The notes under the pieces: generated by a model
Told to the model about the DNA's origin: nothing
Databases searched by the model: none
What the model saw: only the letters and a program-made list of their open reading frames with translations
Shown here: positions 1-8,674 of the stretch, one piece after another
Layout of the letters: the number at the start of each line of letters is the position of its first letter
Numbering within the stretch: position 1 is the first letter of the stretch
Made by a program: the position numbers and the translations under genes
DNA from: Chthoniobacteraceae bacterium
GTDB taxonomy: Bacteria; Verrucomicrobiota; Verrucomicrobiia; Chthoniobacterales; Chthoniobacteraceae
Direction: 5' to 3'
Assembly: GCA_028293625.1 (NCBI GenBank)
Contig: JAQGOL010000030.1
Location: 248,001 to 312,000, forward strand
DNA: 64,000 nt

Positions 1-121
1 ACATCATCGAGCCGATGCCGTAAATGATAAATCCGAGCACCAGCAACCCGCAAACCGCCGCGATAAATGCATCGCGTTTTGTCGTGCTCGGAATAACGAC
101 ACGTTCCACCGGTGGTTTCAT
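1..121 (-). CDS. Hypothetical membrane protein, N-terminal part only
   Basis: Only the first 40 codons lie in the window; the rest is beyond base 1. The peptide starts MKPPVERVVIPSTTKRD and runs into one hydrophobic stretch (about residues 19-38), so it is probably a membrane anchor or a first transmembrane segment. The start ATG at 121 overlaps the stop of the permease gene by four bases (ATGA), a usual sign of translational coupling. Function cannot be told from this fragment. Confidence 0.6.
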   Translation of the reverse strand, partial: MKPPVERVVIPSTTKRDAFIAAVCGLLVLGFIIYGIGSMM

Positions 122-1662
122 GCGTCCCGAAGACTTGACCCCTGCGCCCGTTCCACCGCGGAGCTCTCCTCGGTGACAAAAACCGTTTCGCCTGCGACCA
201 TAAATCGGCGCTTCCAGACATAACGCCGCAGCAGCACTTTGATGGTGGCGGTCATTGGGACAGCCAGAATGGCACCCAGCAAACCGCCCATCAACAAGCT
301 CCAGACAAACACAGAGCCGATGACCGTCATGGGATGCAATCCGACGGAGCCGCCCACGATCTTGGGGGTGACAAAAAGACCGTCGATCTGCTGTACGGCA
401 ATAAAAATGCCGGTCACGATGAGAGGAAACGCCCACCATGGGCTGCCGTGCATAAACCACGGATTCCCATGCAATGCGGCGATGATCACCGCGGGAATCC
501 AGCAAAGGACAATGCCCAGATATGGAATCAGGCCGAGGAAACAAAGGAGCAGGCCGATGAGCAGCCCGAAATCAAGGCCTACGATCACCAATCCAATCCC
601 GGTGGCCGTGCCATTGATCAGGCTCACAAGGAGCTGGCCGCGAAAGAAGGCGATCAGGTAGCCGTTGATCTCCTCCACCGTTGCAACCACCTCATCTTTA
701 AAATGCGACGCGCGCAACGGCACATAATCGCCCCACGATTCCGAAATGTTCCGGCTCTCGATCAGCAAATAATAGAGGTAAATCGGCACGATCACCATGC
801 TCAGCAGAAAGCCGAATACGCCAAGAAATCCGCCTACGCTGGTTCTGACAAAATTCCACGTGTTCCGGATGAGCGTGGATAAGAGCGTATCAAGCCGGTC
901 CCCCTGGAAAAAATGGGTGATATCAAAAGCCTGATCAGGTTCGGCGCTCTCGCCCGCAGCCGCCAGGACTGGTTTGGGAAGGAAAAAATCCCAAAACGAA
1001 GGGCGCGGCGGGTTGACGATAACCTGGGTTGTCACCGGCACTTTGGCGGATGGCGTCACGCTGGAGATCACCGAGTCAGGCGCCGGAGCCGGCTCTGCGG
1101 GTTTCATTTCCGGTGCCATATCCTCGGAAGGAAGGTTCGGCGCAGGCGTGGCAGTTTTTAAGTCCGGCGGAGTGCGAAAAATCGGAAAATTATATTTCTC
1201 CTGCATCTCCTTGGTGAACTGCGTGGCAACCTGGCGTGCCTGTTCAATCAATTTGGGCAGTTTATGGGCAAACTGCGAGCTTTCCGCGGAAGCCGCCGGC
1301 ACCAGCCAGACCAGGATCCCCGCGAAAAAAATGGTGACAGCGGCAAACACACAGAGCACGGCCCTGTGCCGGTCGGTGCTCCATGCCACAAACCTGCCGA
1401 TGGCCGGATGCAGGCGCTTATTTTCCCTGCACCACCGGGCGGCTCGCTGACCCCAGGAAACGAGCCGGCTGACCACGGGATCGAGCAGATAAGCCATCAC
1501 TCCCGCCACGGCAAACGGGATCAGGATCGGCTGCATAAAGCCAAGCACCTGCGAAGTAAGCCAAATGAGGCCTACTGAGACAGCGCCAATCGCGACCACC
1601 GAGAGGGTCGACAAGGCGCCCCAAATGGTTTTCTGCTGCCATTCGGTGGGGTATTCGCTCAT
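118..1662 (-). CDS. AI-2E family (PerM/YdiK-like) transporter
   Basis: A 514-residue polytopic inner-membrane protein. It has hydrophobic pairs near the N terminus (about 15-60 and 100-125) and a block of helices from about 275 to the C terminus. The C-terminal half has the family look: a long GxxxG-rich stretch (GLVIVGLDFGLLIGLLLCFL), PYLGI, and a VGLHPM element near the last helices. Family members are named after AI-2 export, but some export other small molecules or act in ion antiport, so the substrate is open. An Ala/Pro-rich insert at about 165-240 makes it longer than the usual 350-400 residues. The start at 1662 is the only good one. The gene is translationally coupled to the membrane protein downstream (ATGA at 118-121). 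Confidence 0.85.
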   Translation of the reverse strand: MSEYPTEWQQKTIWGALSTLSVVAIGAVSVGLIWLTSQVLGFMQPILIPFAVAGVMAYLLDPVVSRLVSWGQRAARWCRENKRLHPAIGRFVAWSTDRHRAVLCVFAAVTIFFAGILVWLVPAASAESSQFAHKLPKLIEQARQVATQFTKEMQEKYNFPIFRTPPDLKTATPAPNLPSEDMAPEMKPAEPAPAPDSVISSVTPSAKVPVTTQVIVNPPRPSFWDFFLPKPVLAAAGESAEPDQAFDITHFFQGDRLDTLLSTLIRNTWNFVRTSVGGFLGVFGFLLSMVIVPIYLYYLLIESRNISESWGDYVPLRASHFKDEVVATVEEINGYLIAFFRGQLLVSLINGTATGIGLVIVGLDFGLLIGLLLCFLGLIPYLGIVLCWIPAVIIAALHGNPWFMHGSPWWAFPLIVTGIFIAVQQIDGLFVTPKIVGGSVGLHPMTVIGSVFVWSLLMGGLLGAILAVPMTATIKVLLRRYVWKRRFMVAGETVFVTEESSAVERAQGSSLRDA

Positions 1663-1770
1663 CGTACGGTCTCTTTAAGCATTGAAGCGGGAGGAATGAA
1701 ACAAGGATCTCTTTACAAACTTGCAACCTTCCGAATCGGGCCCGCAGCGCTAAAGCCGCCTCACTGCCGG

Positions 1771-3135
1771 TTACATGTGAGCGATGATGTTATCACCAAA
1801 TTCCGAGCACTTGATCTCGGTGCCACCTTCCATCTGGCGGGCGAAATCGTATGTGACACGCTTGCTGCCAATGGCGCCATTAAGACCCTTAAGAATGAGG
1901 TCGGCCGCTTCGTTCCATCCCATATAACGAAGCATCATTTCGCCGCTCAAAACCACTGAGCCCGGATTGACCACGTCTTTATTGGCATACTTCGGCGCGG
2001 TGCCATGCGTCGCTTCAAAGATCGCGTGACCGGTGATGTAATTGATGTTTCCACCGGGCGCGATGCCGATGCCGCCCACCTGCGCGGCCAATGCGTCGGA
2101 AAGATAATCGCCATTGAGATTGAGCGTGGCAATGACCTCAAAATCGGTGGGACGTGTGAGCACCTGCTGAAGCGTGATGTCCGCGATCGAATCCTTGATC
2201 AGGATACGGCCCGCCTCCAGAGCCGCTTTTTGCTCTTCATTCGCGGCGCCTTCACCCTGCTCCTTCTTGGTGCGCTCCCATTGCGCCCAGGTATAAACTT
2301 TGTCGCCGAAAATCCGCTCCGCAGCGCTATACCCCCAATCACGGAAAGCGCCCTCGGTGTATTTCATGATGTTGCCCTTATGCACGATCGTGACCGATTT
2401 GCGTTTCTCGGTGATGGCATATTCAATGGCCGCTTTGATCAGGCGGATGGTTCCAACCTGCGAGACAGGCTTGATCCCGATTCCAACCGACACAGGGATT
2501 CCGCCACCCGTGTTGTGCTCGGGCGACGCCAGCTTCATGTATCCTGCAATAGCGTCGGAGGTGCCGAACCGGATTTTTTTGAAATCATTGGGAAATTCCG
2601 TGGCGATAAAATCGAGGATGCGCGCCGACTCCGGCGAGCCGCCTGCAAATTCGATCCCGGCATAAATGTCCTCGGTGTTTTCGCGAAAAATCACCATATC
2701 GACCAGTTCAGGACGTTTAACCGGCGAAGGCACGCCCTTGAAGTATTGCACCGGACGCAGGCAAACGTAGAGATCGAGCATTTGGCGGAGCGCCACGTTC
2801 AGCGAGCGGATGCCTCCACCGATCGGAGTGGTCAGCGGTCCCTTGATTCCAACCAGGTATTCCTTGAATGCTTCCACCGTGTCGTCCGGAAGCCAGTTGT
2901 CGAACTGGTTTTTGGCCAATTCACCCGCGAACACTTCAAACCATGCGATCTTGCGGGCACCGCCGTAAGCTTTTTCAACCGCTGCATCAAACACACGCAC
3001 ACTGGCGGCCCAAATATCGGGACCTGTGCCATCGCCGCGGATGAACGGAATGACGGGATTGGCTGGAACGGTGAGCTTGCCTTTTGAGATGGAGATTTTC
3101 TCGCCGGCGGGCGGGGTGCAGGTGGTGTAAGCCAT
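1771..3135 (-). CDS. icd: Isocitrate dehydrogenase [NADP+]
   Basis: Oxidatively decarboxylates isocitrate to 2-oxoglutarate in the TCA cycle; cytosolic homodimer. The 454-residue protein matches the bacterial Icd type along its length: [13 protein letters not shown] near residue 30, the substrate-binding loop [13 protein letters not shown] with Ser111 in the place of the E. coli Ser113 phosphorylation site, [12 protein letters not shown], and the late NADP-binding part with [10 protein letters not shown]. It is about 40 residues longer than E. coli Icd (416), partly through an insert around residues 285-310 rich in Glu, Ala and Lys. It stands alone, followed on the same strand by the permease gene 108 bases further on. 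Confidence 0.95.
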   Translation of the reverse strand: MAYTTCTPPAGEKISISKGKLTVPANPVIPFIRGDGTGPDIWAASVRVFDAAVEKAYGGARKIAWFEVFAGELAKNQFDNWLPDDTVEAFKEYLVGIKGPLTTPIGGGIRSLNVALRQMLDLYVCLRPVQYFKGVPSPVKRPELVDMVIFRENTEDIYAGIEFAGGSPESARILDFIATEFPNDFKKIRFGTSDAIAGYMKLASPEHNTGGGIPVSVGIGIKPVSQVGTIRLIKAAIEYAITEKRKSVTIVHKGNIMKYTEGAFRDWGYSAAERIFGDKVYTWAQWERTKKEQGEGAANEEQKAALEAGRILIKDSIADITLQQVLTRPTDFEVIATLNLNGDYLSDALAAQVGGIGIAPGGNINYITGHAIFEATHGTAPKYANKDVVNPGSVVLSGEMMLRYMGWNEAADLILKGLNGAIGSKRVTYDFARQMEGGTEIKCSEFGDNIIAHM

Positions 3136-3317
3136 GGTGTTAAAGAGAGGAAAAGGCGCGGATTAAAACAGAGCCGCCCCGCCCGGTCTAGTGGCAATGC
3201 CCGCAAGAAAGCGCTTCCTTTTTCCCATGGCGATGTCGTCGCGTGTCCCGATCCCGGCGACCGGCTTTACGACCCTTGGCACCTCGACAATGGCGCATAA
3301 CGTCTTACCTCTGGCGG

Positions 3318-4520
3318 ATGCCGCTGCAACCACCTCTGCTTTATGATCCGTCTAATCCCGCTTTTCCGGCGCACGCGCACGAGGTGTATGACCGGTTGCG
3401 CGAAGAGGAGCCATTCCATTGGGCATCACGGACGCAAGAGTGGGTGGTTACCAAACATGCGGACGTAAAGGCGGTCATAAAGCACCCTTCACTTAAACCG
3501 CCCAACGTGATGGCGTATCTCGAGGGCGTTGCCAGGCACGCGGCTGTGGAGATTCCCGCGATGCGCCTTCTTTGTCAGGAAGCACTCATTTTCCAGTCCG
3601 GGCCCGGCCACGCTCAGGCACGGCGCTTTATGGCGCGGATCCTCAATTATCGGCCTTTATCGGAGTGTGCGCCAATAATGGAGGAAATCATCGGACGACA
3701 AATCAAGGCACTTCTGGATGCCGGAGGCGGCGATCTCATCGTCGATTTCGGCCGCGCAATCGGTTGGCAGTTCATGGGACGATTGCTTGGAGTGCCCGCG
3801 GAGGAAATGGAATTCCTGGCCGATTGCGCGGAAGGGATTCTGCTCATCCTGGAACGGCAGATCGAGCCCGATCTCCTGATCGAATTAAATTCAGCGGTCG
3901 CCCAGGCGATCGATTGCCTGACAGCACTCTGCGCCGAGCGCAGGAAGGACCCCCGCAACGACGGGCTTTCCCGCATGCTCGAATTGGCCCCCGAGGAGCC
4001 TGATCGCGTGCTGGCCATGCGAACTTTTTTTCTGTTTGTCGCCGGCCTCGATACCATGGCGACTTTCCTTGGACGCTCCATGCACGCCTTGCTCGAAAAC
4101 CCGGGCGCGCGCGAGCGTTTGAGCGGAGGCGAGGTGGCCGTTGCAGGAGCAATCGAGGAGTTGCTTCGATACACCAGCCCCGTGAGGATGGTGATATGCG
4201 AGGCGGCCCACGACTGCGATGTGAGCGGTCATTTCGTGGCGAGAGGGCAGAAAGTGACGGCGCTGATCGAGGCCGCAAACCGTGACCCGGTGGTGTTTGA
4301 TGCCCCGCATGAACTCCGGCTGGACCGAGACCCGTGTCCTCATCTCGTATTCAGCGAAGGCGTCCACGCTTGTCTCGGAGCGGGCCTGGCAAGATTGCAG
4401 GGGACAATCGCGTTACGGGAGTTTGCGCGGCTGCCGCGGATGCGCCTGGTAGAGAAGCCACGCTTGGCACACAGCGATATAATGAAATTCCTGAAGACGT
4501 TATACGTCTCATTTGAATGA
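3318..4520 (+). CDS. Cytochrome P450
   Basis: Soluble bacterial-type P450 monooxygenase of 400 residues from the ATG at 3318; an in-frame upstream ATG at 3243 would add 25 arginine-rich residues that do not look like P450. Visible motifs: I-helix oxygen-binding AGLDT (242-246), ExxR as EELLR (Glu281/Arg284), and the haem loop FSEGVHACLGAGLAR with the thiolate Cys352. All key residues are present, so it should be active given a ferredoxin and reductase; no redox partner is encoded in the window. The substrate is unknown. It sits just upstream of a PEP-CTERM protein and about 4.1 kb (end to end) from a ketosynthase/ACP-dehydratase pair, which makes a lipid or polyketide substrate possible but unproved. 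Confidence 0.93.
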   Translation: MPLQPPLLYDPSNPAFPAHAHEVYDRLREEEPFHWASRTQEWVVTKHADVKAVIKHPSLKPPNVMAYLEGVARHAAVEIPAMRLLCQEALIFQSGPGHAQARRFMARILNYRPLSECAPIMEEIIGRQIKALLDAGGGDLIVDFGRAIGWQFMGRLLGVPAEEMEFLADCAEGILLILERQIEPDLLIELNSAVAQAIDCLTALCAERRKDPRNDGLSRMLELAPEEPDRVLAMRTFFLFVAGLDTMATFLGRSMHALLENPGARERLSGGEVAVAGAIEELLRYTSPVRMVICEAAHDCDVSGHFVARGQKVTALIEAANRDPVVFDAPHELRLDRDPCPHLVFSEGVHACLGAGLARLQGTIALREFARLPRMRLVEKPRLAHSDIMKFLKTLYVSFE

Positions 4521-4603
4521 GGAAATCGTTGGAATTCAATGGCTTAAGTTGCGTTCTTAAATTACCTCTCAGAGCCGTCCCGCTTAAAAAATCAATCCTC
4601 CCT

Positions 4604-5224
4604 ATGCCCAAGAATTTGAGCCGCAAACTTTCTCTCGCGCCCCGCCTACTCACTCCTCTGACAGCAGGGCTGGCTTTTTCTTCCGGTGGCACCTCATCGG
4701 CGGAGATCGTTTACAATGGTGTGCCAATCCAGAACTCCGGGGGATCGACTACTTTTTCGATCCAGACTGGGAATGAATTCACTTTGGAGGTTTTCACCGG
4801 CTTCACTTTTCAACAGTTTTCCAAGCCTTCGGTTGTGACGCTTTACCCCACGACAGCCACGGGGCTCACGGCCCAAAGTGTTGCGCGAAACAGCACCATC
4901 GGCTCGGGAACGATATTTAACGTAGATTCCTCGAATGGGACGGACGTGGTGGAGGGCCAGAATTACTACGGTTTCGAAATGTTTGAGGGTTCCGAGCCTT
5001 CGCCGCTCTACGGATGGATTAGCGTGACGCACTCTCCTGGGTTTGGAAATGGTTCCGGCACTGTGAACGAATGGGCTTATGAAAATAATGGCGACTCCAT
5101 TAAGGTCGGAGAAGGGGCTCAAGCGGTTCCGGAACCGTCCACGGCCTTGACCGGTGCGTTGCTGGCTGGTTCAGCGGCCGTTTTCCTGCGCCGCCGCCGC
5201 GCGCTTGATGCCATGGCAGCCTAG
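4604..5224 (+). CDS. PEP-CTERM sorting domain protein
   Basis: Secreted protein of 206 residues. It has a basic N terminus (MPKNLSRKL) followed by a hydrophobic signal segment ending near SSAE, a beta-rich middle with many Gly, Thr and Ser, and a classic C-terminal PEP-CTERM anchor: VPEPSTALTGALLAGSAA, then a hydrophobic run and RRRR. Such tails are processed by exosortase (EpsH/XrtA-like) and are common in bacteria that make exopolysaccharide, including Verrucomicrobiota. No exosortase lies in this window. An in-frame ATG at 4517 overlaps the P450 stop (ATGA) but would bury the signal peptide, so 4604 is preferred. Its function beyond surface location is unknown. Confidence 0.85.
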   Translation: MPKNLSRKLSLAPRLLTPLTAGLAFSSGGTSSAEIVYNGVPIQNSGGSTTFSIQTGNEFTLEVFTGFTFQQFSKPSVVTLYPTTATGLTAQSVARNSTIGSGTIFNVDSSNGTDVVEGQNYYGFEMFEGSEPSPLYGWISVTHSPGFGNGSGTVNEWAYENNGDSIKVGEGAQAVPEPSTALTGALLAGSAAVFLRRRRALDAMAA

Positions 5225-5247
5225 GCGGTCTTTAGTCCAGGTACCTT

Positions 5248-7815
5248 TTGCGTTCCAAGATCCTTCTTGTTGGCTGGGACGGGGCGGATTGGCAAATCGC
5301 CCGTCCGCTCATGGGCGCCGGGCAGATGCCCAACCTTTCCGCATTGGTTGAGCGAGGTGTTTGCGGTGAATTAAGCAGTTTCGCCCCGTTTTTGTCGCCC
5401 ATGCTCTGGACGACGATTGCCACCGGGCATCATCCCGACCGGCATGGGGTGCATGGATTTGCTGAAGTCGATCCTTCCACGGGTGAGGCCCGGGCAGTGG
5501 GCACTCAAAGCCGCCAGGTAAAAGCCCTCTGGAATATGGTTTCGCAGCAGGGCGGAACCGCCGGGGTGGTGGGCTGGATGGGCTCCTTTCCCGCGGAAGC
5601 AATCCATGGGGCGTTTGTGTCGGATGCATTTGGCCATGCACCGGCAAATCCGGCTTCGGAATGGCCGGTGACGCCCGGCACGGTTTATCCTTTTGAATTG
5701 GGGCAGGCGCTGGAGGAACTAAGGCTGCGTCCCGAAGAGGTGGACCCGGGCCTGCTCGGGCTTTTTGTCCCTGAACTTCGCACAAAAGGGATGTCGCCGG
5801 ATCCCCATTTGGGTCAGATCATGCAGCGGCTCTCGCAGCTTTACACTCTGCAGAACGCCGCCGTGGCGATCGTTGGCCAGGAGCAACCCGATTTCTTCGC
5901 TGTTTATTTCCACTTTCTCGATCTGATTTCCCACGAGTTTATCAGCTATCACCCGCCGCGACATTCACGGGTTAGCGTCGGGGATTATGAACGCTATAAG
6001 GACGTGGTGAGCGCGGCATACCGGGTGCAGGATGCGTTATTAGGCGATTTGTTAAGGCATTGCGCGCCGGATACGGGTCTTATTCTGGTTTCTGATCACG
6101 GCTTTAAAACCGGCGCAGCAAGGCCGCCACAGGCGCCACGACATGATGCCGGATTGATCGACTGGCATCGGCGTGAGGGCATCGTGGTGGCGCATGGGCC
6201 CGGAATCAAAAAAGGAGAGCGTTTTTGCGGAGTCAGGCCGCATGATATCGCCCCAACGGTCCTGGCTTGGCTGGGAATGCCGCGTGGTGAGGACATGCCG
6301 GGGCGGGTTTTGGAAGAAATGTTTTTAACCGCGCCAAAGGAGATGACAATCCCCTCCTGGCAGGAGCATCCGCCGATTGTTGGTGCGCCCAAAGCGGCTG
6401 CGATCGCACCGGTGGCAGATGAACAGGCTCGCCTGACGCAACGTTTTATCGAGCTTGGCTATCTGGATCCAGCCGTCATGAAGGACTCTCGGGGCGGCGA
6501 CCTTGTGACCAGTGAAAACCAAGCGCATCTGGGCGCAACACTCCGCGACCTGGGCCGCCCGGAGGAGGCGTTGCCTTTGTTGCATGCAGCCGCGCTGGCG
6601 GACCCTGAATCGGCGACGCGCGCGGTAGAACTGACATATTGCCTTCTCGACCTCGGACTTACAGACGAGGCGGAGCGGGCTGCGCAACCTTTTTTTGACC
6701 ACGGAAAAGAACAACCGCGCGCACTTTTGCTGAACGCTCAGATTCTGATCGCGCGCGGCCGCTTTGCGGAAGCCTTGCAAATCATCGAGCGCCTGACAGG
6801 GACGGAGCTGGCGCAGGAATGCGGCGGGTTGCGGCGGCTCATCCTGCTGCGCTCCGGGCGCCATGAGGAAGCGCGGACGGCATTCCTGGCTGAAATCCCA
6901 AAAGCGCCCGGACGAGTGACCCTTTACATGGGACTTGCCCACGCCTGCCTCTGGACCGGACGCTATGCAGAGGCCATGGCGGCTGCGCGAAGTGTCCTGG
7001 CGCTGGATCGCAGCTCGGTTTTTGCGGAGCTCGTGCTGGAGGACGCCGAACGTTGTCAGGCCAAGGGCCGGCCTCCGGACAACACAGGCTGGGATGCGCT
7101 CGCGCAGGCGGCACGACAGCGGGTGGCTTGGCGCGCGGAATTTCAGGAGCGGGAGCGCGCCTTCTTTCAGGCTCGCGAGATCCGCCGCTCATTACGGAAT
7201 GCCGTCGAGACGCGAGTATCAAAGGTTCAACGCGAGCCAATCGTGGTCGTCTCAGGGGTGCCCCGCTCCGGAACCTCGATGATGATGCGCATGCTCGCTC
7301 TCGCAGGTGTGCCGGTTTTTACGGACGGTGTCCGAGTCGCCGATGCGGACAATCCATTAGGTTATTTTGAGTGGGAGCAGATCAAACGCATTGCCACCGA
7401 GCCGCAATTAATGAGCCGGGTGGAAGGCAAGGCGATAAAGGTGGTTTCAGCATTGCTAGCGGACTTGCCTGGCGGATGGAATTACGAACTGATTTTTATG
7501 CGACGCGACGCCGGGGCTATCCTGCGTTCCCAGGAGCGGATGCTTGCCCGGACCGGCCACGACCCATTCCTTTTGAACGTGGGAGAACTGGAACGGCATA
7601 TTGAGGCAACCCTGGAATGGGCACGGGCAAATCCCGAGATACGTCTCCTTGAGATTGATTATGACGCCATGGTTGAACGTCCGCGGGAAGAGATAGCACG
7701 CCTGATTGAGTTTATCGGACATGGACGCATTAAGCGTCCCGCTGGACTTCTTACTGGCGTGCGTGGTGACCTGCGGAACCAGCTTGCCTCCGGGAAAGAG
7801 AGCTCAAATGTCTGA
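5248..7815 (+). CDS. Phosphodiesterase/alkaline phosphatase-superfamily, TPR and sulfotransferase fusion protein
   Basis: Three-part protein of 855 residues starting at a TTG, directly before KILLVGWDGADW. Residues 4-360 are an alkaline phosphatase/type I phosphodiesterase fold: metal ligands Asp11, a Ser/Thr-rich nucleophile region in SPMLWTTIATG (50-60), Asp225 and His229 in FLDLISHEF, Asp283-His284 in VSDHGF, and His299. Residues about 425-610 are TPR-like helical repeats. Residues about 662-855 are a sulfotransferase-like P-loop domain with a PAPS-binding loop GVPRSGTS (670-677) and an Arg/Ser element near 752-761. There is no signal peptide, so it should be cytosolic. The stop overlaps the next gene by eight bases. 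What is hydrolysed and what is sulfated cannot be read from the sequence. Domain calls are confident; the joint role is not. Confidence 0.85.
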   Translation: MRSKILLVGWDGADWQIARPLMGAGQMPNLSALVERGVCGELSSFAPFLSPMLWTTIATGHHPDRHGVHGFAEVDPSTGEARAVGTQSRQVKALWNMVSQQGGTAGVVGWMGSFPAEAIHGAFVSDAFGHAPANPASEWPVTPGTVYPFELGQALEELRLRPEEVDPGLLGLFVPELRTKGMSPDPHLGQIMQRLSQLYTLQNAAVAIVGQEQPDFFAVYFHFLDLISHEFISYHPPRHSRVSVGDYERYKDVVSAAYRVQDALLGDLLRHCAPDTGLILVSDHGFKTGAARPPQAPRHDAGLIDWHRREGIVVAHGPGIKKGERFCGVRPHDIAPTVLAWLGMPRGEDMPGRVLEEMFLTAPKEMTIPSWQEHPPIVGAPKAAAIAPVADEQARLTQRFIELGYLDPAVMKDSRGGDLVTSENQAHLGATLRDLGRPEEALPLLHAAALADPESATRAVELTYCLLDLGLTDEAERAAQPFFDHGKEQPRALLLNAQILIARGRFAEALQIIERLTGTELAQECGGLRRLILLRSGRHEEARTAFLAEIPKAPGRVTLYMGLAHACLWTGRYAEAMAAARSVLALDRSSVFAELVLEDAERCQAKGRPPDNTGWDALAQAARQRVAWRAEFQERERAFFQAREIRRSLRNAVETRVSKVQREPIVVVSGVPRSGTSMMMRMLALAGVPVFTDGVRVADADNPLGYFEWEQIKRIATEPQLMSRVEGKAIKVVSALLADLPGGWNYELIFMRRDAGAILRSQERMLARTGHDPFLLNVGELERHIEATLEWARANPEIRLLEIDYDAMVERPREEIARLIEFIGHGRIKRPAGLLTGVRGDLRNQLASGKESSNV

Positions 7816-8674
7816 GCTGAGCGTAAACTGGATGGTGCGTCCTCCATGGCCCGACGAAACATACCGTCTGGCACATCACTTCACGGTGCAATTCGCTGAA
7901 GAGCGCGGCAACTGGCACCGCGTAATCGAGGCAGCTGACCCGCAGAGGATTGTTGGTTTTGCCGCCCTGCAGGAGCTCAATAGGCCGGCGGAGTTGAGGT
8001 TGCTCTGGGAGATTCGCCTTGAATGGCAGGCGCATGCAGCGACCGAGGCGCTGCTCGATTTGGCGCTCAAGCAGGCGCGCGACATGGGGGCCAGAACGGT
8101 GGTAACCAATGCGGTGCCCGAGGCGACTTTGGCGCAGCTTGCGGTGCAGCGTGGTTTTAAGGAAATCTCACGTCAGGAAGTATGGAGCATCCCGGTGGCA
8201 CCCACGCTATCGCTGCTTGAGGAACGAGGCGGGCCACTGCTTGCGCGTTCCCCGGTGGTTGTATCGCCTCTGGTCCAGTCCAACCTTGAGCAGGTTCGGA
8301 AAATCTGCGCCAACGCGCATTTGCTGACGCCGGAAAGTGTAAGACCGCGCACCCCCGGCATTCCGGCCGGCTTTGATCCCGGGCTATCTTTTTGTGCGGG
8401 CGATCTGGCAAATCCGGGAATCGTGCTGCTGGCCCGGGAGCATTTCGGAAAAGCTTACCTTGAAGTGATCGCGCGCAACCCCGAGGCGGTCGATTTTCCC
8501 CATACCGGAGTAATTGCGCTCATGAGGGCGTTTTACAGGGCCGTCGCGGAATTGGGTCTGGAAGAGGTGACTTGCGCAATCACTTCGGGAAACAACTTCG
8601 GATTGGTGCCTCTGACCCGCCGTGCCGGGGCGCGATGCACGGAAGCGGTGGCGTCCTTCAGGATTGACCTGTAG
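7808..8674 (+). CDS. Tandem GNAT-like acetyltransferase
   Basis: A 288-residue protein whose ATG at 7808 overlaps the end of the phosphodiesterase-sulfotransferase gene by eight bases, so the two are probably co-translated. Residues 1-130 look like a GNAT fold: a central strand IVGFAALQE, the helix region LDLALKQARDMGARTVV, and a C-terminal AVQRGFKEI, which matches the usual GF end of the fold. Residues about 145-288 repeat the pattern (GIVLLAREHFGKAYLEVIA, then GLVPLTRRAGARCTE), suggesting two GNAT modules. The acetyl-CoA loop is poorly conserved in both, so activity is uncertain. It overlaps the convergent ketosynthase gene by 17 bases. Confidence 0.6.
   Translation: MSELSVNWMVRPPWPDETYRLAHHFTVQFAEERGNWHRVIEAADPQRIVGFAALQELNRPAELRLLWEIRLEWQAHAATEALLDLALKQARDMGARTVVTNAVPEATLAQLAVQRGFKEISRQEVWSIPVAPTLSLLEERGGPLLARSPVVVSPLVQSNLEQVRKICANAHLLTPESVRPRTPGIPAGFDPGLSFCAGDLANPGIVLLAREHFGKAYLEVIARNPEAVDFPHTGVIALMRAFYRAVAELGLEEVTCAITSGNNFGLVPLTRRAGARCTEAVASFRIDL

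Noticed and set aside
2005-3087. Long open frame of 360 codons on the + strand opposite icd
   Set aside because: It is the antisense shadow of a well-conserved isocitrate dehydrogenase gene, rich in Arg and His as is typical of shadows.
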